DNA of 64,000 bases. Source: Yoonia maritima. Its GTDB lineage: Bacteria; Pseudomonadota; Alphaproteobacteria; Rhodobacterales; Rhodobacteraceae. Of this stretch, positions 35,923 through 44,362 are shown piece by piece; position 1 is the stretch's first letter, and every line of letters begins with the position of its first letter. A program made the translations under genes and the position numbers. The DNA lies in contig NZ_PVTP01000004.1 of NCBI RefSeq assembly GCF_003003285.1, positions 186,001 through 250,000 of the forward strand, given 5' to 3'. A model generated the notes under the pieces. That model did no database searches and was not told where the DNA came from. It was given only the letters and a program-made list of their open reading frames with translations.

Positions 35923-38832
35923 TTGAGCCGCTTACAACAAAAACCACTGGCAGGGCTCTTCCTCAATCCCTTTGGCAAACATGCCAAGTACATGCAGTAC
36001 GATGGGAACGAGATTGTCGTACAAGCCAAGCCTTTGGTCTACGGCACGCTGAGAGAACTAGCATCCGCTCCAACAGTTGAGAATGGTTTTTGGGGTGCGT
36101 CTCTGACGCTTCGATTGGATGACCAACCTGCACACTTTCTCAAAGGCGCCCGGCCCAAAGACGCGGTCAATTTTTCGAACGCTATTCGTGAGGACTGGGA
36201 AGCGGCCATTCAGGCCGATCTTGAACAAAGTCGTGCACTCATTGATGCATTGGTGCTGCAAATTGGAGAGCTTTCTAACCCAGCGACCTACCCGGCAGCG
36301 TGCGTGGTGTCTCCAATACTAGAGCGTGCTCGCGGTCTCGATCAGCGTCTTCTTTCCAAGCTACCACAAGAGGCCCTAGAGGATGCACATCGGGGTCAAA
36401 TCGATAAAATACAGGGATTTGTACGAAACGCTCGGCACTTACGGCAGCAGGCAATTTCAGCTTTCGAGGAACGACAATTGGTTCAGTGGGCCGAGTTTTT
36501 CGAGACATTTGAAAGCAACCCGCTAACACTAGAACAACGGAAATCAATCGTTTCGGATGAAGATGCAACACTGGTTTTGGCTGGCGCGGGCTCAGGGAAA
36601 ACCAGCGTCATAACGGCCAAAGCTGGTTACTTGTTAAAGTCTGGTGCACGCAGACCAGAGGAACTTCTGCTGTTGGCGTTTGCAAGTGCTGCCGCCAAAG
36701 AGATGAGTGAACGGATAGAGGCAAAGTGCGGTGAGCCGTTGGAGGCCAGAACGTTTCATTCGTTGGCCTATGACATCATAGGGACAGTTGAGGGAAGCAA
36801 GCCAGCGCTGGCCGCACATGCCACCGACGACAAAGCGTATCTTGCCTTGATCCGAGATATTCTCAGGGCCTTGGTCAAGACGGCTTCTGAGGTGTCCAAG
36901 TCCATTGTTGGTTGGTTTTCCCACACCCGTCTTGATGAGAAAAGCGAGTGGGATTTCAAGAAAAAGCACAGCTACTACACTTACATTGAAAAGCTTGATC
37001 TTCGCACCCTTCAAGGGGAGCAGGTTAAGAGCTTTGAAGAGTTGATGATTGCCAACTGGCTGTATGAGAACGGCATCGAATACGAGTACGAACCCGACTA
37101 CGAGCATAAGGTTTCCGAAGGTGGCTTCCGTGACTACTGTCCAGATTTCCGCTTAACAAAAAGCGGCATCTACATTGAGCACTTTGGTGTTCGACGTACG
37201 AAATCGGCAGACGGAACCTATCGGCTGTCAACTGCGCCATTCGTAGATCGCGAAGAATATCTCGCTGGCATGGACTGGAAGCGTGGTGTCCACGCCGAAC
37301 ACGAAACGACTTTGATCGAGACGTTCAGTTATGAACGAGAAGACGGTTCGCTGCTGGATGCCCTTGCCGAAAAAATTGCGCCCTTTGAGACCGTCAATCC
37401 AAGATCCCCTGAAACACTCTTTGACAGGGTGGTCGAGTTAAACCAAGCCGACAGCTTTGTGCAGCTGCTTGGAACCTTCTTGAAACATTACAAAGGAGGT
37501 GGATACCAACTCAACGAATGCGCCGAGAAAGGGCGTACCTTGAAACTTGGCAAACGGGCTTCAACCTTTTTGTCGATTTTTGAGCCTGTTTATTCAGAAT
37601 ATCAAACACAGCTAAACGGACGGATTGATTTTGAAGACATGATCCTGCGGGCAACCAAGTATGCCGAGACGAAAGAATATCGCAGCCCTTTCAGACACAT
37701 CTTGGTAGATGAATTTCAGGACATCTCCCGCAGTCGAGGGCGCTTGGTCAAAGCACTAAAGGCACAACACAGTGATGCACGCATTTTCGCAGTTGGCGAT
37801 GATTGGCAATCGATCTACCGATTTGCCGGGTCCGACATCAATCTCATGCGAAATTTCGGCGACGAGTTTGGGGGAGTATTTGATGGGCAATCTGGTGTTC
37901 ACCGCACTGTAGATTTGGGAAGGACTTTCCGTTCAGTCGATCAGATTGCACATGCTGCAAAGAGATTTGTGCTGCAAAACCCGGCCCAGTTGAACAAGAC
38001 AGTGATACCAGCTGGCACGTCAGATATGCCTGCGTTGAAAGTTGTCTCGACAATCAAAGCCGATGAGAAAAACAAGCTGGAGCAAGTGCTTCACTCGTTG
38101 CAAGGGACGGCCCAACGAATGCAGCCAGTCTCGGTTTTGTTGCTTGGCCGTTATCGACACTTAGCCCCATCCAATCTCGCGCAACTGCGTCGCAAGTTCT
38201 CGGATTTGGACATCTCGTTTCGCACGATCCATGCATCGAAAGGGCTAGAGGCAGATCACGTGGTGATCCTGAACATGTTTCGTGGCCGTACAGGCTTTCC
38301 GTCAGAAATTGTTGACGACCCACTCCTAAGCCTTGTTTCGCCGGAGGCCGAGCCATTTGAGAATGCCGAAGAACGCCGGGTTATGTACGTCGCGCTGACA
38401 CGCGCCCGAAAATCCGTGACTCTAATGGGTTCAGCTTCAAAACAATCAGCCTTCGTTTCCGAGTTGTTGGATGATCCTGAATACGGGACAACCGGCGCAG
38501 ACGAGCAAGTAGAATTCAACCACACATGCGGCGAATGTGGTGGGCATCTGATTCCTGTTCCTACCAAAGATGGTCGGACATGGTACAGGTGCGAACATGC
38601 CACACTCTGCGGACATTCATTGAATGCATGTGCTTCCTGCGGCATTGGCCTGCCAGATCGGAACAAAACCACAGGTATGAGCAAGTGTTCTTGCGGCGCT
38701 GAATACCCGAGCTGTCCAAGTTGTGAAGACGGGTGGCTGGTCGAAAGAAAAGGGAGATATGGCTCGTTTCTTGGATGTGTCAGTTTCCCTCGCTGCAAAG
38801 GTAAGGCGAAGATTGCAAAAAAGAAAAATTGA
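35923..38832 (+). CDS. UvrD/helicase IV-like superfamily 1 helicase with nuclease-like insert and zinc ribbons
   Basis: The 969-residue protein shows the SF1A helicase motifs: Q/I (TLEQRKSIV, then AGAGSGKT at 220-227), II LVDEFQD (594-600), III GDDWQSIYRF (625-634), IV-like GRTFRS, V TIHASKGLEADHVVIL, VI VALTRARKS. Between I and II sits a PD-(D/E)xK-like segment: EELMIANWL near 372, PDFRL near 407, IYIEHFG near 416. The C-terminus has several CxxC pairs (CGECGG, CASCG, CPSCEDGWL and a topoisomerase-like zinc ribbon). This layout matches helicase IV (HelD) relatives. The TTG start at 35923 is used; an ATG at 35992 is the alternative. It is the main cargo of the island and may serve repair or phage defence. 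Confidence 0.88.
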   Translation: MSRLQQKPLAGLFLNPFGKHAKYMQYDGNEIVVQAKPLVYGTLRELASAPTVENGFWGASLTLRLDDQPAHFLKGARPKDAVNFSNAIREDWEAAIQADLEQSRALIDALVLQIGELSNPATYPAACVVSPILERARGLDQRLLSKLPQEALEDAHRGQIDKIQGFVRNARHLRQQAISAFEERQLVQWAEFFETFESNPLTLEQRKSIVSDEDATLVLAGAGSGKTSVITAKAGYLLKSGARRPEELLLLAFASAAAKEMSERIEAKCGEPLEARTFHSLAYDIIGTVEGSKPALAAHATDDKAYLALIRDILRALVKTASEVSKSIVGWFSHTRLDEKSEWDFKKKHSYYTYIEKLDLRTLQGEQVKSFEELMIANWLYENGIEYEYEPDYEHKVSEGGFRDYCPDFRLTKSGIYIEHFGVRRTKSADGTYRLSTAPFVDREEYLAGMDWKRGVHAEHETTLIETFSYEREDGSLLDALAEKIAPFETVNPRSPETLFDRVVELNQADSFVQLLGTFLKHYKGGGYQLNECAEKGRTLKLGKRASTFLSIFEPVYSEYQTQLNGRIDFEDMILRATKYAETKEYRSPFRHILVDEFQDISRSRGRLVKALKAQHSDARIFAVGDDWQSIYRFAGSDINLMRNFGDEFGGVFDGQSGVHRTVDLGRTFRSVDQIAHAAKRFVLQNPAQLNKTVIPAGTSDMPALKVVSTIKADEKNKLEQVLHSLQGTAQRMQPVSVLLLGRYRHLAPSNLAQLRRKFSDLDISFRTIHASKGLEADHVVILNMFRGRTGFPSEIVDDPLLSLVSPEAEPFENAEERRVMYVALTRARKSVTLMGSASKQSAFVSELLDDPEYGTTGADEQVEFNHTCGECGGHLIPVPTKDGRTWYRCEHATLCGHSLNACASCGIGLPDRNKTTGMSKCSCGAEYPSCPSCEDGWLVERKGRYGSFLGCVSFPRCKGKAKIAKKKN

Positions 38833-39020
38833 CCCATTCTGTGGCTCTACAGCGAATTGAGCAGTCTAGATTAACTCCATCTATTCCAGCAAATGGATGG
38901 GATCATTTCGCACCTCCTCACTATGGCGCCCTTCAATTATTGGGGGTTGAGATCATGCACGGTGCATTCCGCATTTAACCGCTCAGTGCGAAGTAGAAAA
39001 CAAACCGACCTCCCAAAGGT

Positions 39021-40187
39021 TCAGTGCGGTTCTTGCTCTTCAAGCATGTATTCCATTTCGAAGTCATAGTCGGGCTCAGCAAGAGAATGATCAATGTAAC
39101 CGACGTCAACAGAACTCGGGGCATCTAAGAGCTCTACATTTTCGAGTTCATATACCACAGATTTTTCGTCTTCGTCGTCTTGAAAATGACTGATCTCAAG
39201 CAAAAGGAAAGCGTCAAACTCAGTTTCTTGCTCAACGGAGGTCGAACCCATCGAAATATAGTCTTTGTCGATAGAATCTCTGATAGAGAAGCTAATTTCA
39301 CCATAAACGTTGGCAGTGATGCTGACTGGCACCCTGAAAGCAAATCCCTGCGTGCCAACGCGGACAATGTCGATATTAGTGCTTTCGTCTTCCAACCCAG
39401 GAATCTCAAAATCGACAAGGGATAGACTCGCGCCCTCATCCTCGCCTGGCATTGGCCCATCAAATTCTAGGTAGGGACATTCCGACTCCACCGCATATTC
39501 TAAACGTGACGTGAGGTATTGCGTAAAATCAGGATCACCTGCGCGAACCAAACCCAAAACATCCTTGGCAAGAGGAACTGTTTCCTCAGCCAAATCATTC
39601 AATATCTCAAGAGCTTTCCCAAGATCATCTACGACATCGATGTACTCGCTCTGTTCCGCGAATGATTTCCAGTCTCCGTCATTGCTGACCGCAAGAATCC
39701 GTTTTTGTTTTTCAATCGCCCAGCGTTCCAAAGTCAGAAGTGCGATGGCATCCGGGAACTCATTCTTTTTGCCTTTACTGGCAAATGGAGCATCATTCTT
39801 GAAGTATCGGTCCAACAGTGACCTAACAGCGACTGTGTCCGCAGAAACAACCTCGGCTCCGGCATTCGTGGTAAATTCAGCCAGCTGGTTTTTCGCGTGT
39901 TCGGAGGGCTTCAGCATACCATCTCGAATAGCTTCCAACTCGGCGCACTGCTGATCAGAGAGTTGGCTATTCGACCGACCCGCTCTGATTGCCTTGATCA
40001 GCGCATCCTGTGTTGCTTTTGCTTTTTCTGTTAGCGGCTTGTGGATTTCTCGCACCGTGATTTTTGACAACAGAAACTGCACTAGGCCATCTTTGAATTG
40101 GTCGAGTTGACCCACCAATCCGGTATCAAATTCAAGATCGTTGGAATAAACTACTTGAGTATCAATCGTAATTGCGTCGTATTTCAC
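39021..40187 (-). CDS. PIN-like domain protein (DUF4935-type), island cargo
   Basis: The 388-residue protein begins with AITIDTQVVY, the first acidic strand of PIN-fold nucleases (usually IDTN; here the Asn is Gln). A second acidic cluster EFPDAIALLTLERWA near residue 143 and ILAVSNDGDW near 165 complete the PIN pattern, as in DUF4935 proteins. The C-terminal half (from about 240) is beta-rich and very acidic, and ends EEQEPH. It would act as an RNase, possibly a toxin or an antiviral effector. It faces the helicase gene convergently, about 190 bp away. I place moderate trust in the PIN call and little in the function. Confidence 0.65.
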   Translation of the reverse strand: MKYDAITIDTQVVYSNDLEFDTGLVGQLDQFKDGLVQFLLSKITVREIHKPLTEKAKATQDALIKAIRAGRSNSQLSDQQCAELEAIRDGMLKPSEHAKNQLAEFTTNAGAEVVSADTVAVRSLLDRYFKNDAPFASKGKKNEFPDAIALLTLERWAIEKQKRILAVSNDGDWKSFAEQSEYIDVVDDLGKALEILNDLAEETVPLAKDVLGLVRAGDPDFTQYLTSRLEYAVESECPYLEFDGPMPGEDEGASLSLVDFEIPGLEDESTNIDIVRVGTQGFAFRVPVSITANVYGEISFSIRDSIDKDYISMGSTSVEQETEFDAFLLLEISHFQDDEDEKSVVYELENVELLDAPSSVDVGYIDHSLAEPDYDFEMEYMLEEQEPH

Positions 40188-40340
40188 GGCCTAACCCAAC
40201 CTTCTTCGAAATCTTCATCGGCGACTCAAGATTTCTATGCCCGGCGTCTTCGCCAAAAGTACCCATCTGATAGCACTACCTTTCGCTCCCCTTCAAGTTG
40301 TACCCTGACACGCGGATTCTGGGTGTCTTACGATGTCTGT

Positions 40341-40523
40341 ATGAAACAGATGCTGACAACCAAATCGCTCGACGCGATGCCACGGGCGACCACCAAAAGG
40401 TACGAGGTGAGCGACCAGAAAGTAAACGGCTTGCATGTGCGTGTGTCGACCACAGGTGCCAAGGTGTTCTACACGTTGGTCCGACCGAACGGTGCGCGTA
40501 GGCGTATCAAAATCGGCCCTTAG
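40341..40523 (+). pseudogene. Truncated P4-type tyrosine integrase (N-terminal arm-binding domain only)
   Basis: The 60-residue frame matches the N-terminal arm-type DNA-binding domain of P4-like integrases: LTTKSLDAMPRATTKRYEVSD, then GLHVRVSTTGAKVFY and NGARRRIKIGP, where the family normally continues. A stop codon follows and no catalytic domain is present downstream. Position next to the tRNA-Phe 3' end is where the island integrase should be. It is therefore a decayed integrase, leaving the island without its own recombinase. Confidence 0.8.
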
Positions 40524-40560
40524 CGCCCCGTCCTCCCCGTACATTTCGAAAGGAAACAAC

Positions 40561-40887
40561 ATGCGAAATCGCGTGAACCATACCGCTCGCCCTCGTAAAG
40601 GGCATCCCTACGCATTCAAGGATTATGACGACGACTGCATCATCCACCAAAGCATGGTGGGTTTTCTGGAAAGTCTCTGGAAAGGATCGCCTTGTGATAG
40701 CTGCTTCTTTCTCGCGACTACGGACCCTGACGGTGAGAAATGGCGCAATCATGTCGTCCATGGCAACAATATCACTGTAGGGCTAAACAGGTTTTTTCGC
40801 GAGTATTCGCGATGGGATTTCAACTTGTATTTCTGCCCCAAGCCTAACCAGAATCCACTATGGCTCAGGCTGGTGGCACCCATATGA
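40561..40887 (+). CDS. Short primase-like remnant or hypothetical protein
   Basis: The 108-residue frame starts at an ATG with a good ribosome binding site (AAAGGA). The segment WDFNLYFCPKPNQNP followed by LWLRLVAP is like the N-terminal part of island/plasmid primase-type proteins that read YFCP-PF-PRR, but it ends soon after. It is likely a truncated gene of the integrated element. Family assignment is tentative. Confidence 0.45.
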   Translation: MRNRVNHTARPRKGHPYAFKDYDDDCIIHQSMVGFLESLWKGSPCDSCFFLATTDPDGEKWRNHVVHGNNITVGLNRFFREYSRWDFNLYFCPKPNQNPLWLRLVAPI

Positions 40888-40961
40888 CACCCAAGTCAAA
40901 TGCGACAAGCACAACCAGCATACTCAAGACGGTATTTATTAAACTTTTTCAGTAAGTTAAG

Positions 40962-41007
40962 TGGTGCCCAGGGGCGGAATCGAACCACCGACACGAGGAT
41001 TTTCAAT
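40962..41007. repeat. Proximal att direct repeat within tRNA-Phe
   Basis: It is identical over 46 bases to 35593-35638 and restores the tRNA 3' half at the junction, the usual outcome of tRNA-targeted integration. Confidence 0.92.
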
Positions 41008-41036
41008 CCACTGCTCTACCCCTGAGCTACCCGGGC
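40962..41036 (-). tRNA. tRNA-Phe (anticodon GAA), integration site of the island
   Basis: On the minus strand the acceptor GCCCGGG pairs with CCTGGGC (one G-U), followed by discriminator A and encoded CCA. The D-arm GCTC/GAGC and T-arm GGTGG/CCGCC are intact. The anticodon loop is TTGAAAA. In the anticodon stem GTGGA/TCCTC, position 28 faces 42 as T-T, an unusual mismatch. The 3' half is duplicated at 35593-35638 by the island. Confidence 0.95.
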
Positions 41037-41130
41037 ACGGGTTGGTTATGCTTGCTGCATCCCCTTGGGTAGCGGCGTTTTAGACGCGGTGGCGGGGGGT
41101 GTCCAGAGGGAAGTTGGGTTAAATGCACAG

Positions 41131-41316
41131 TTAGTGCGGTTTCTTTTCCTCGGCGGCGCGAAGTTCGTTTTCCAACTCTTCTGTATCCTCGGGATCGGCG
41201 GCTGGAATCGCGTAACTGCCGCTAAACCATTTGGCCAGATCGATGTCTGCACAGCGCTTAGAACAAAAGGGTCTAAACGCTGTCTCTGTTGGTTTTTTGC
41301 AGATCGGACAGGCCAT
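41131..41316 (-). CDS. yacG: Zinc-ribbon protein YacG (DNA gyrase inhibitor family)
   Basis: The 61-residue protein has the YacG four-cysteine zinc site: CPIC near the start, then CSKRC after 14 residues, followed by DLAKWFSGSYAIPA. YacG binds and inhibits DNA gyrase in E. coli. Its ATG overlaps the stop of the RNase gene by one base (TAATG), so it is the last gene of that operon. Confidence 0.92.
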   Translation of the reverse strand: MACPICKKPTETAFRPFCSKRCADIDLAKWFSGSYAIPAADPEDTEELENELRAAEEKKPH

Positions 41317-42350
41317 TAGAGGTTCGCAAAGAGTTGTTTGGGGAACGGCGCGCGTTCGCGTTTTCGCTGTAGTTCAAACAGCCCCATCGGGGTCCAGCCG
41401 ACGAGCGAGGTTTCGATTGGGTCGTTCTTGAAAGCGGCGCGTAGCGATTGCTCAAGCTGTTTGCGGTGCGCCTTGGACATCGAAACGAAATCTACGCTGA
41501 CTTGTCCGGCAAGTCCGCGCAGTCGTAGTGCACGGGGCAGGGCGCGGGCGGCGGCAAGGTTTGCCTTAAGCGCAGCGGCTGGCGATGTGTCATTGCCGGT
41601 GTTGACGTCAACTGCGACAAGGGCGCGCGTTGGCTCGACGTACATCGTGCCTTCGCCCAATGGCACCATCGGGCCTTCTAGTGCTGCGAGCTGATCGAGT
41701 ACGCCGTGTGTTTCGAAGCTACCTGCGTCGGTCACGACGTTTGCTACGCTGGACCATTCGCGCCATGCGATTGTGTGCGGTCCATCGCCTTCGGTCAGTG
41801 CCTCGGGGGTGGTGCCTTCCGCGTCACCTAGGACAGCGTCTGCAAGCGATAGCATCGCAACGATGTCTTCGGCAATTTCAGCCTCATCCGCGGCTTCGCA
41901 TGATGACCGCAGGATTAAGCCATGTTCGCTGTCAAAGACTTCATGCGCGATGGCCAATAGGTTGTCGCGTGTGTCTTCGTCTGTGATTTGACGCGAGATG
42001 TTCAGGCCGGGCTTGCCCGGAGTGACAATCGCGTAGCGGCTTTTGAAAAGTACGCGGTCAGTCACTGGAATTGCTTTGCCGCCTTCACTGTATCCGGTCA
42101 CTTGGATCAGCAGTGGTTGGCCGGGACGCAGGCCTTTGCCCGCGCGTAAAAATGCGGTTTCGCCGTCAGGTAGGCGCAACATCATCCCGCCTTGGCCCTT
42201 GATAGGGCGGTCGCAGATGCCACGGTAAATTGCGCCGGGGCGTGGGGCGTCAACGTCGTCGATCAGCAGATCGTCGAGCTTGCCATCGACCAGATATGCG
42301 GCGACTTCGATATCGCCAATGTGGTCAAGAATGATTGAGCGCCCCTTCAT
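41316..42350 (-). CDS. Ribonuclease E/G family protein, short form
   Basis: The 344-residue protein has the RNase E/G catalytic core: the N-terminal [11 protein letters not shown] and DDLLID, the S1-like part, and the metal-binding [10 protein letters not shown] followed by [11 protein letters not shown], which carries the second Asp. It is much shorter than RNase E or G and lacks the C-terminal scaffold and zinc-link region. It probably processes RNA, but the substrate is unknown. It overlaps maf by 4 bp and yacG by 1 bp. Confidence 0.88.
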   Translation of the reverse strand: MKGRSIILDHIGDIEVAAYLVDGKLDDLLIDDVDAPRPGAIYRGICDRPIKGQGGMMLRLPDGETAFLRAGKGLRPGQPLLIQVTGYSEGGKAIPVTDRVLFKSRYAIVTPGKPGLNISRQITDEDTRDNLLAIAHEVFDSEHGLILRSSCEAADEAEIAEDIVAMLSLADAVLGDAEGTTPEALTEGDGPHTIAWREWSSVANVVTDAGSFETHGVLDQLAALEGPMVPLGEGTMYVEPTRALVAVDVNTGNDTSPAAALKANLAAARALPRALRLRGLAGQVSVDFVSMSKAHRKQLEQSLRAAFKNDPIETSLVGWTPMGLFELQRKRERAPFPKQLFANL

Positions 42351-42952
42351 GTGTCACCTTTATAAAGTGGGAAACCTGCAGCGGTCAAAAGTCCGGCGGT
42401 CTCTGTTAACGGTAGGCCGACGATCCCTGTGTAGGATCCGTTGATCCAGGGGATGAATGCGCCTGCTGGGCCTTGGATGGCGTATCCGCCTGCTTTGCCT
42501 TGCCAGTCGCCGCTTGCTAGATAGGCGTTCACTTCGGCATCTGATAGCTGCTTCATCGCGACGGTGCTTTGGACGTCTTTTTGCCAAATCTGATCGCCGC
42601 GTTTGACGGCGACCGATGTGATGACCTTGTGCCGACGGCCAGAGAGCGCGTAAAGAAATGCCGCGGCTTCGCCCGTATCGCCGGGTTTCCCCATGATACG
42701 CCGGCCCAATGCGACGGTGGTATCTGCGCAAAGCACGACCTCGCCTTCGCCCGCAACAACCGCAGCAACCTTTTCAGCAGCGATCCGGTTTACGTAATCG
42801 CGCGGCAGTTCAGCTTTGTGAGGGTCTTCGTCAATATCGGGTGGGCGAATCGCGATGGGCGTTACGCCTAGCTGCGCTAACAGTTCGAGCCGCCGTGGCG
42901 AACCGGATCCAAGCACAAGCTGAAGGTCTTGAAGAGGGGGGAGCGTCGTCAT
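42347..42952 (-). CDS. maf: Maf family nucleoside triphosphate pyrophosphatase
   Basis: The 201-residue protein hydrolyses noncanonical nucleotides such as dTTP/UTP analogues. It shows the Maf signature [14 protein letters not shown], the DIDEDP segment, LCADTTV and the [15 protein letters not shown] region. It lies between infA and the RNase gene and is coupled to the latter by ATGA. Two tandem hairpins separate it from infA. Confidence 0.93.
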   Translation of the reverse strand: MTTLPPLQDLQLVLGSGSPRRLELLAQLGVTPIAIRPPDIDEDPHKAELPRDYVNRIAAEKVAAVVAGEGEVVLCADTTVALGRRIMGKPGDTGEAAAFLYALSGRRHKVITSVAVKRGDQIWQKDVQSTVAMKQLSDAEVNAYLASGDWQGKAGGYAIQGPAGAFIPWINGSYTGIVGLPLTETAGLLTAAGFPLYKGDT

Positions 42953-42986
42953 TGGGTTGCCGTTTCGCTGTTGCTAAGCGGCGGCC

Positions 42987-43042
42987 GCGTTTTGCCCAAA
43001 GGCAAAACGCCGACCCGCAGTGGGCGAAACATGCGTTTCGCC
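42987..43042 (-). promoter_or_regulatory. Two tandem perfect hairpins between infA and maf
   Basis: On the minus strand, directly after the infA stop, GGCGAAAC/GTTTCGCC (43023-43042, 4-base loop) is followed by GCGTTTTGCC/GGCAAAACGC (42987-43010, 4-base loop). Neither has a T-run after it, so they resemble mRNA-stabilising or partially terminating elements that could keep infA expression above that of maf. Confidence 0.55.
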
Positions 43043-43261
43043 TTATTTAAAGCGATAGTTGATCCGACCTTTAGTCAGATCGTAGGGTGTCATCTCGACT
43101 TGGACTTTGTCGCCAGCCAGAACCCGGATGCGGTTTTTGCGCATCTTACCTGCCGTATGCGCGATGATCTCATGGCCGTTTTCCAGCTCGACCCGAAACG
43201 TCGCGTTTGGCAGAAGTTCTTTCACGACACCTGGGAATTCGAGCAGTTCTTCCTTGGCCAT
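43043..43261 (-). CDS. infA: Translation initiation factor IF-1
   Basis: The 72-residue protein is a single S1/OB-fold: [38 protein letters not shown]... (shortened), with [19 protein letters not shown] and [11 protein letters not shown] at the end. It binds the ribosomal A site during initiation. Length and sequence are canonical for IF-1 in this group. Hairpins lie right after its stop. Confidence 0.97.
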   Translation of the reverse strand: MAKEELLEFPGVVKELLPNATFRVELENGHEIIAHTAGKMRKNRIRVLAGDKVQVEMTPYDLTKGRINYRFK

Positions 43262-43392
43262 GTGATCTCCTGTGTTTCACCTCCGCCGAACTTGGCGGAC
43301 GGCGCCTAAATGCGCCCGAAACCATCAATTTTCAAGGCCTAATCAGCGCGACGCCACGAATGTGACGGTTTTGATGTTAAATTTAGATCAAT

Positions 43393-43890
43393 TTAAGCGC
43401 TAGAAGCGGCTTTGACCTTGCCCGGACCCCAGCGTTTGATCAGTCGGCCTTTGATTTGGTCGCGTGCCTGACGGTACATTTCAAGTCGTGCCTCACGGTC
43501 ATCGCCAATGCCCGTTGGGTCAAGGATCGGCCAGTATTCGACTTCGATGTGATAAAACTGGGTCAAATCAAGCGCCCGGCGTTGGCTTGCGGGGGAAAGC
43601 GCGAGGACAAGGTCAAACGAAGACAGATCGTCGCCCCATTCTTCCATTTCGTCGAATGTGCGGGACCGGTGGCGCGATAGTTCGACCCCGATTTCGGCGC
43701 AGACGGCGACGGCGAAACCGTCGATTTCAAGGTCATTCTTTACGCCGACTGATTGGATGTAACAGTCTTTGCCATAAAGGCTTTTCATGATTCCTTCGGC
43801 CATGGGGGACCGCACGGAATTATAGTCGCAGCAAAACAGTACAGACTGCGGTAGAGGCTCGAATTTGTCGCCGTCCACCAATTCAGCCAC
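43393..43890 (-). CDS. Low molecular weight protein-tyrosine phosphatase-like protein
   Basis: The 165-residue protein has the LMW-PTPase/ArsC P-loop CDYNSVRS (CX5R-S) near residue 21, SRHRSR near 75, and the C-terminal DPTGIGD, corresponding to the DP acid loop of this fold. It may act on phosphotyrosine or arsenate; neither is proven. The start is GTG 43890 or the adjacent TTG 43893, overlapping the end of the UPF0262 gene. It belongs to the hisD-infA conserved run. Confidence 0.85.
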   Translation of the reverse strand: MAELVDGDKFEPLPQSVLFCCDYNSVRSPMAEGIMKSLYGKDCYIQSVGVKNDLEIDGFAVAVCAEIGVELSRHRSRTFDEMEEWGDDLSSFDLVLALSPASQRRALDLTQFYHIEVEYWPILDPTGIGDDREARLEMYRQARDQIKGRLIKRWGPGKVKAASSA

Positions 43891-44362
43891 CAAAATGAAG
43901 AACGCAAATAAGGGTGAATAGGCGGCGCGCGGTGTCGGTGTCGACGTCGGCTTTGCCTTCTAGGCGCTCTTGCAGGACGCGGGCACCTTCGTTGTGAATG
44001 CCGCGCCGCGCCATATCGATGGTTTCGATCTGGCTGGGGGGCAGTGTTTTGACGGCGTCGAAATAGCTTTCGCAGATTTGAAAATAATCTTTGACGACTT
44101 GGCGAAACGGACCAAGCGAAAGGTGGAATTCACCTGCTGGGCTTTCGTCGTCAGTTTGGATGTCAAACACGAGGCGGCGTTCGCGAATAGACAGGCCAAG
44201 CCGATACGGCCCCGGCGGCACTTCGCGGCCTTCGCGGGCGGGCAGGTCAAAGCTGTTATCTTCAAGCAGATCAAACATCGCGACTTTGCGCTCTTGTTCG
44301 ATCTCGGGCGTGGGCGCGGGCAGGCCGCTGTCGTCTATTGTGATGTGGCTGATTTTGCTCAT
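43883..44362 (-). CDS. UPF0262 family protein
   Basis: The 159-residue protein matches UPF0262: ITIDDSGLPAPTPEIEQER, AMFDLLEDN and the C-terminal ARRLFTLICVLHFGG. The function is not known. It is coupled to hisD by a 4-bp overlap and to the phosphatase by 8 bp; this gene order is common in Rhodobacteraceae. Confidence 0.9.
   Translation of the reverse strand: MSKISHITIDDSGLPAPTPEIEQERKVAMFDLLEDNSFDLPAREGREVPPGPYRLGLSIRERRLVFDIQTDDESPAGEFHLSLGPFRQVVKDYFQICESYFDAVKTLPPSQIETIDMARRGIHNEGARVLQERLEGKADVDTDTARRLFTLICVLHFGG

Larger units (their letters stand above)
35593..41007. mobile_element. Small integrated genomic island at tRNA-Phe
   Basis: A 46-bp direct repeat flanks the region: one copy is the 3' part of the intact tRNA-Phe gene (40962-41007), the other is an isolated copy at 35593-35638. 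This is the expected result of site-specific integration by a tyrosine integrase into a tRNA 3' end. A P4-type integrase N-terminal remnant lies near the tRNA, and a primase-like remnant beside it. The cargo is a helicase IV-like gene and a PIN-like gene. With no intact integrase, the island looks immobile now. About 5.4 kb from repeat to repeat. Confidence 0.88.
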
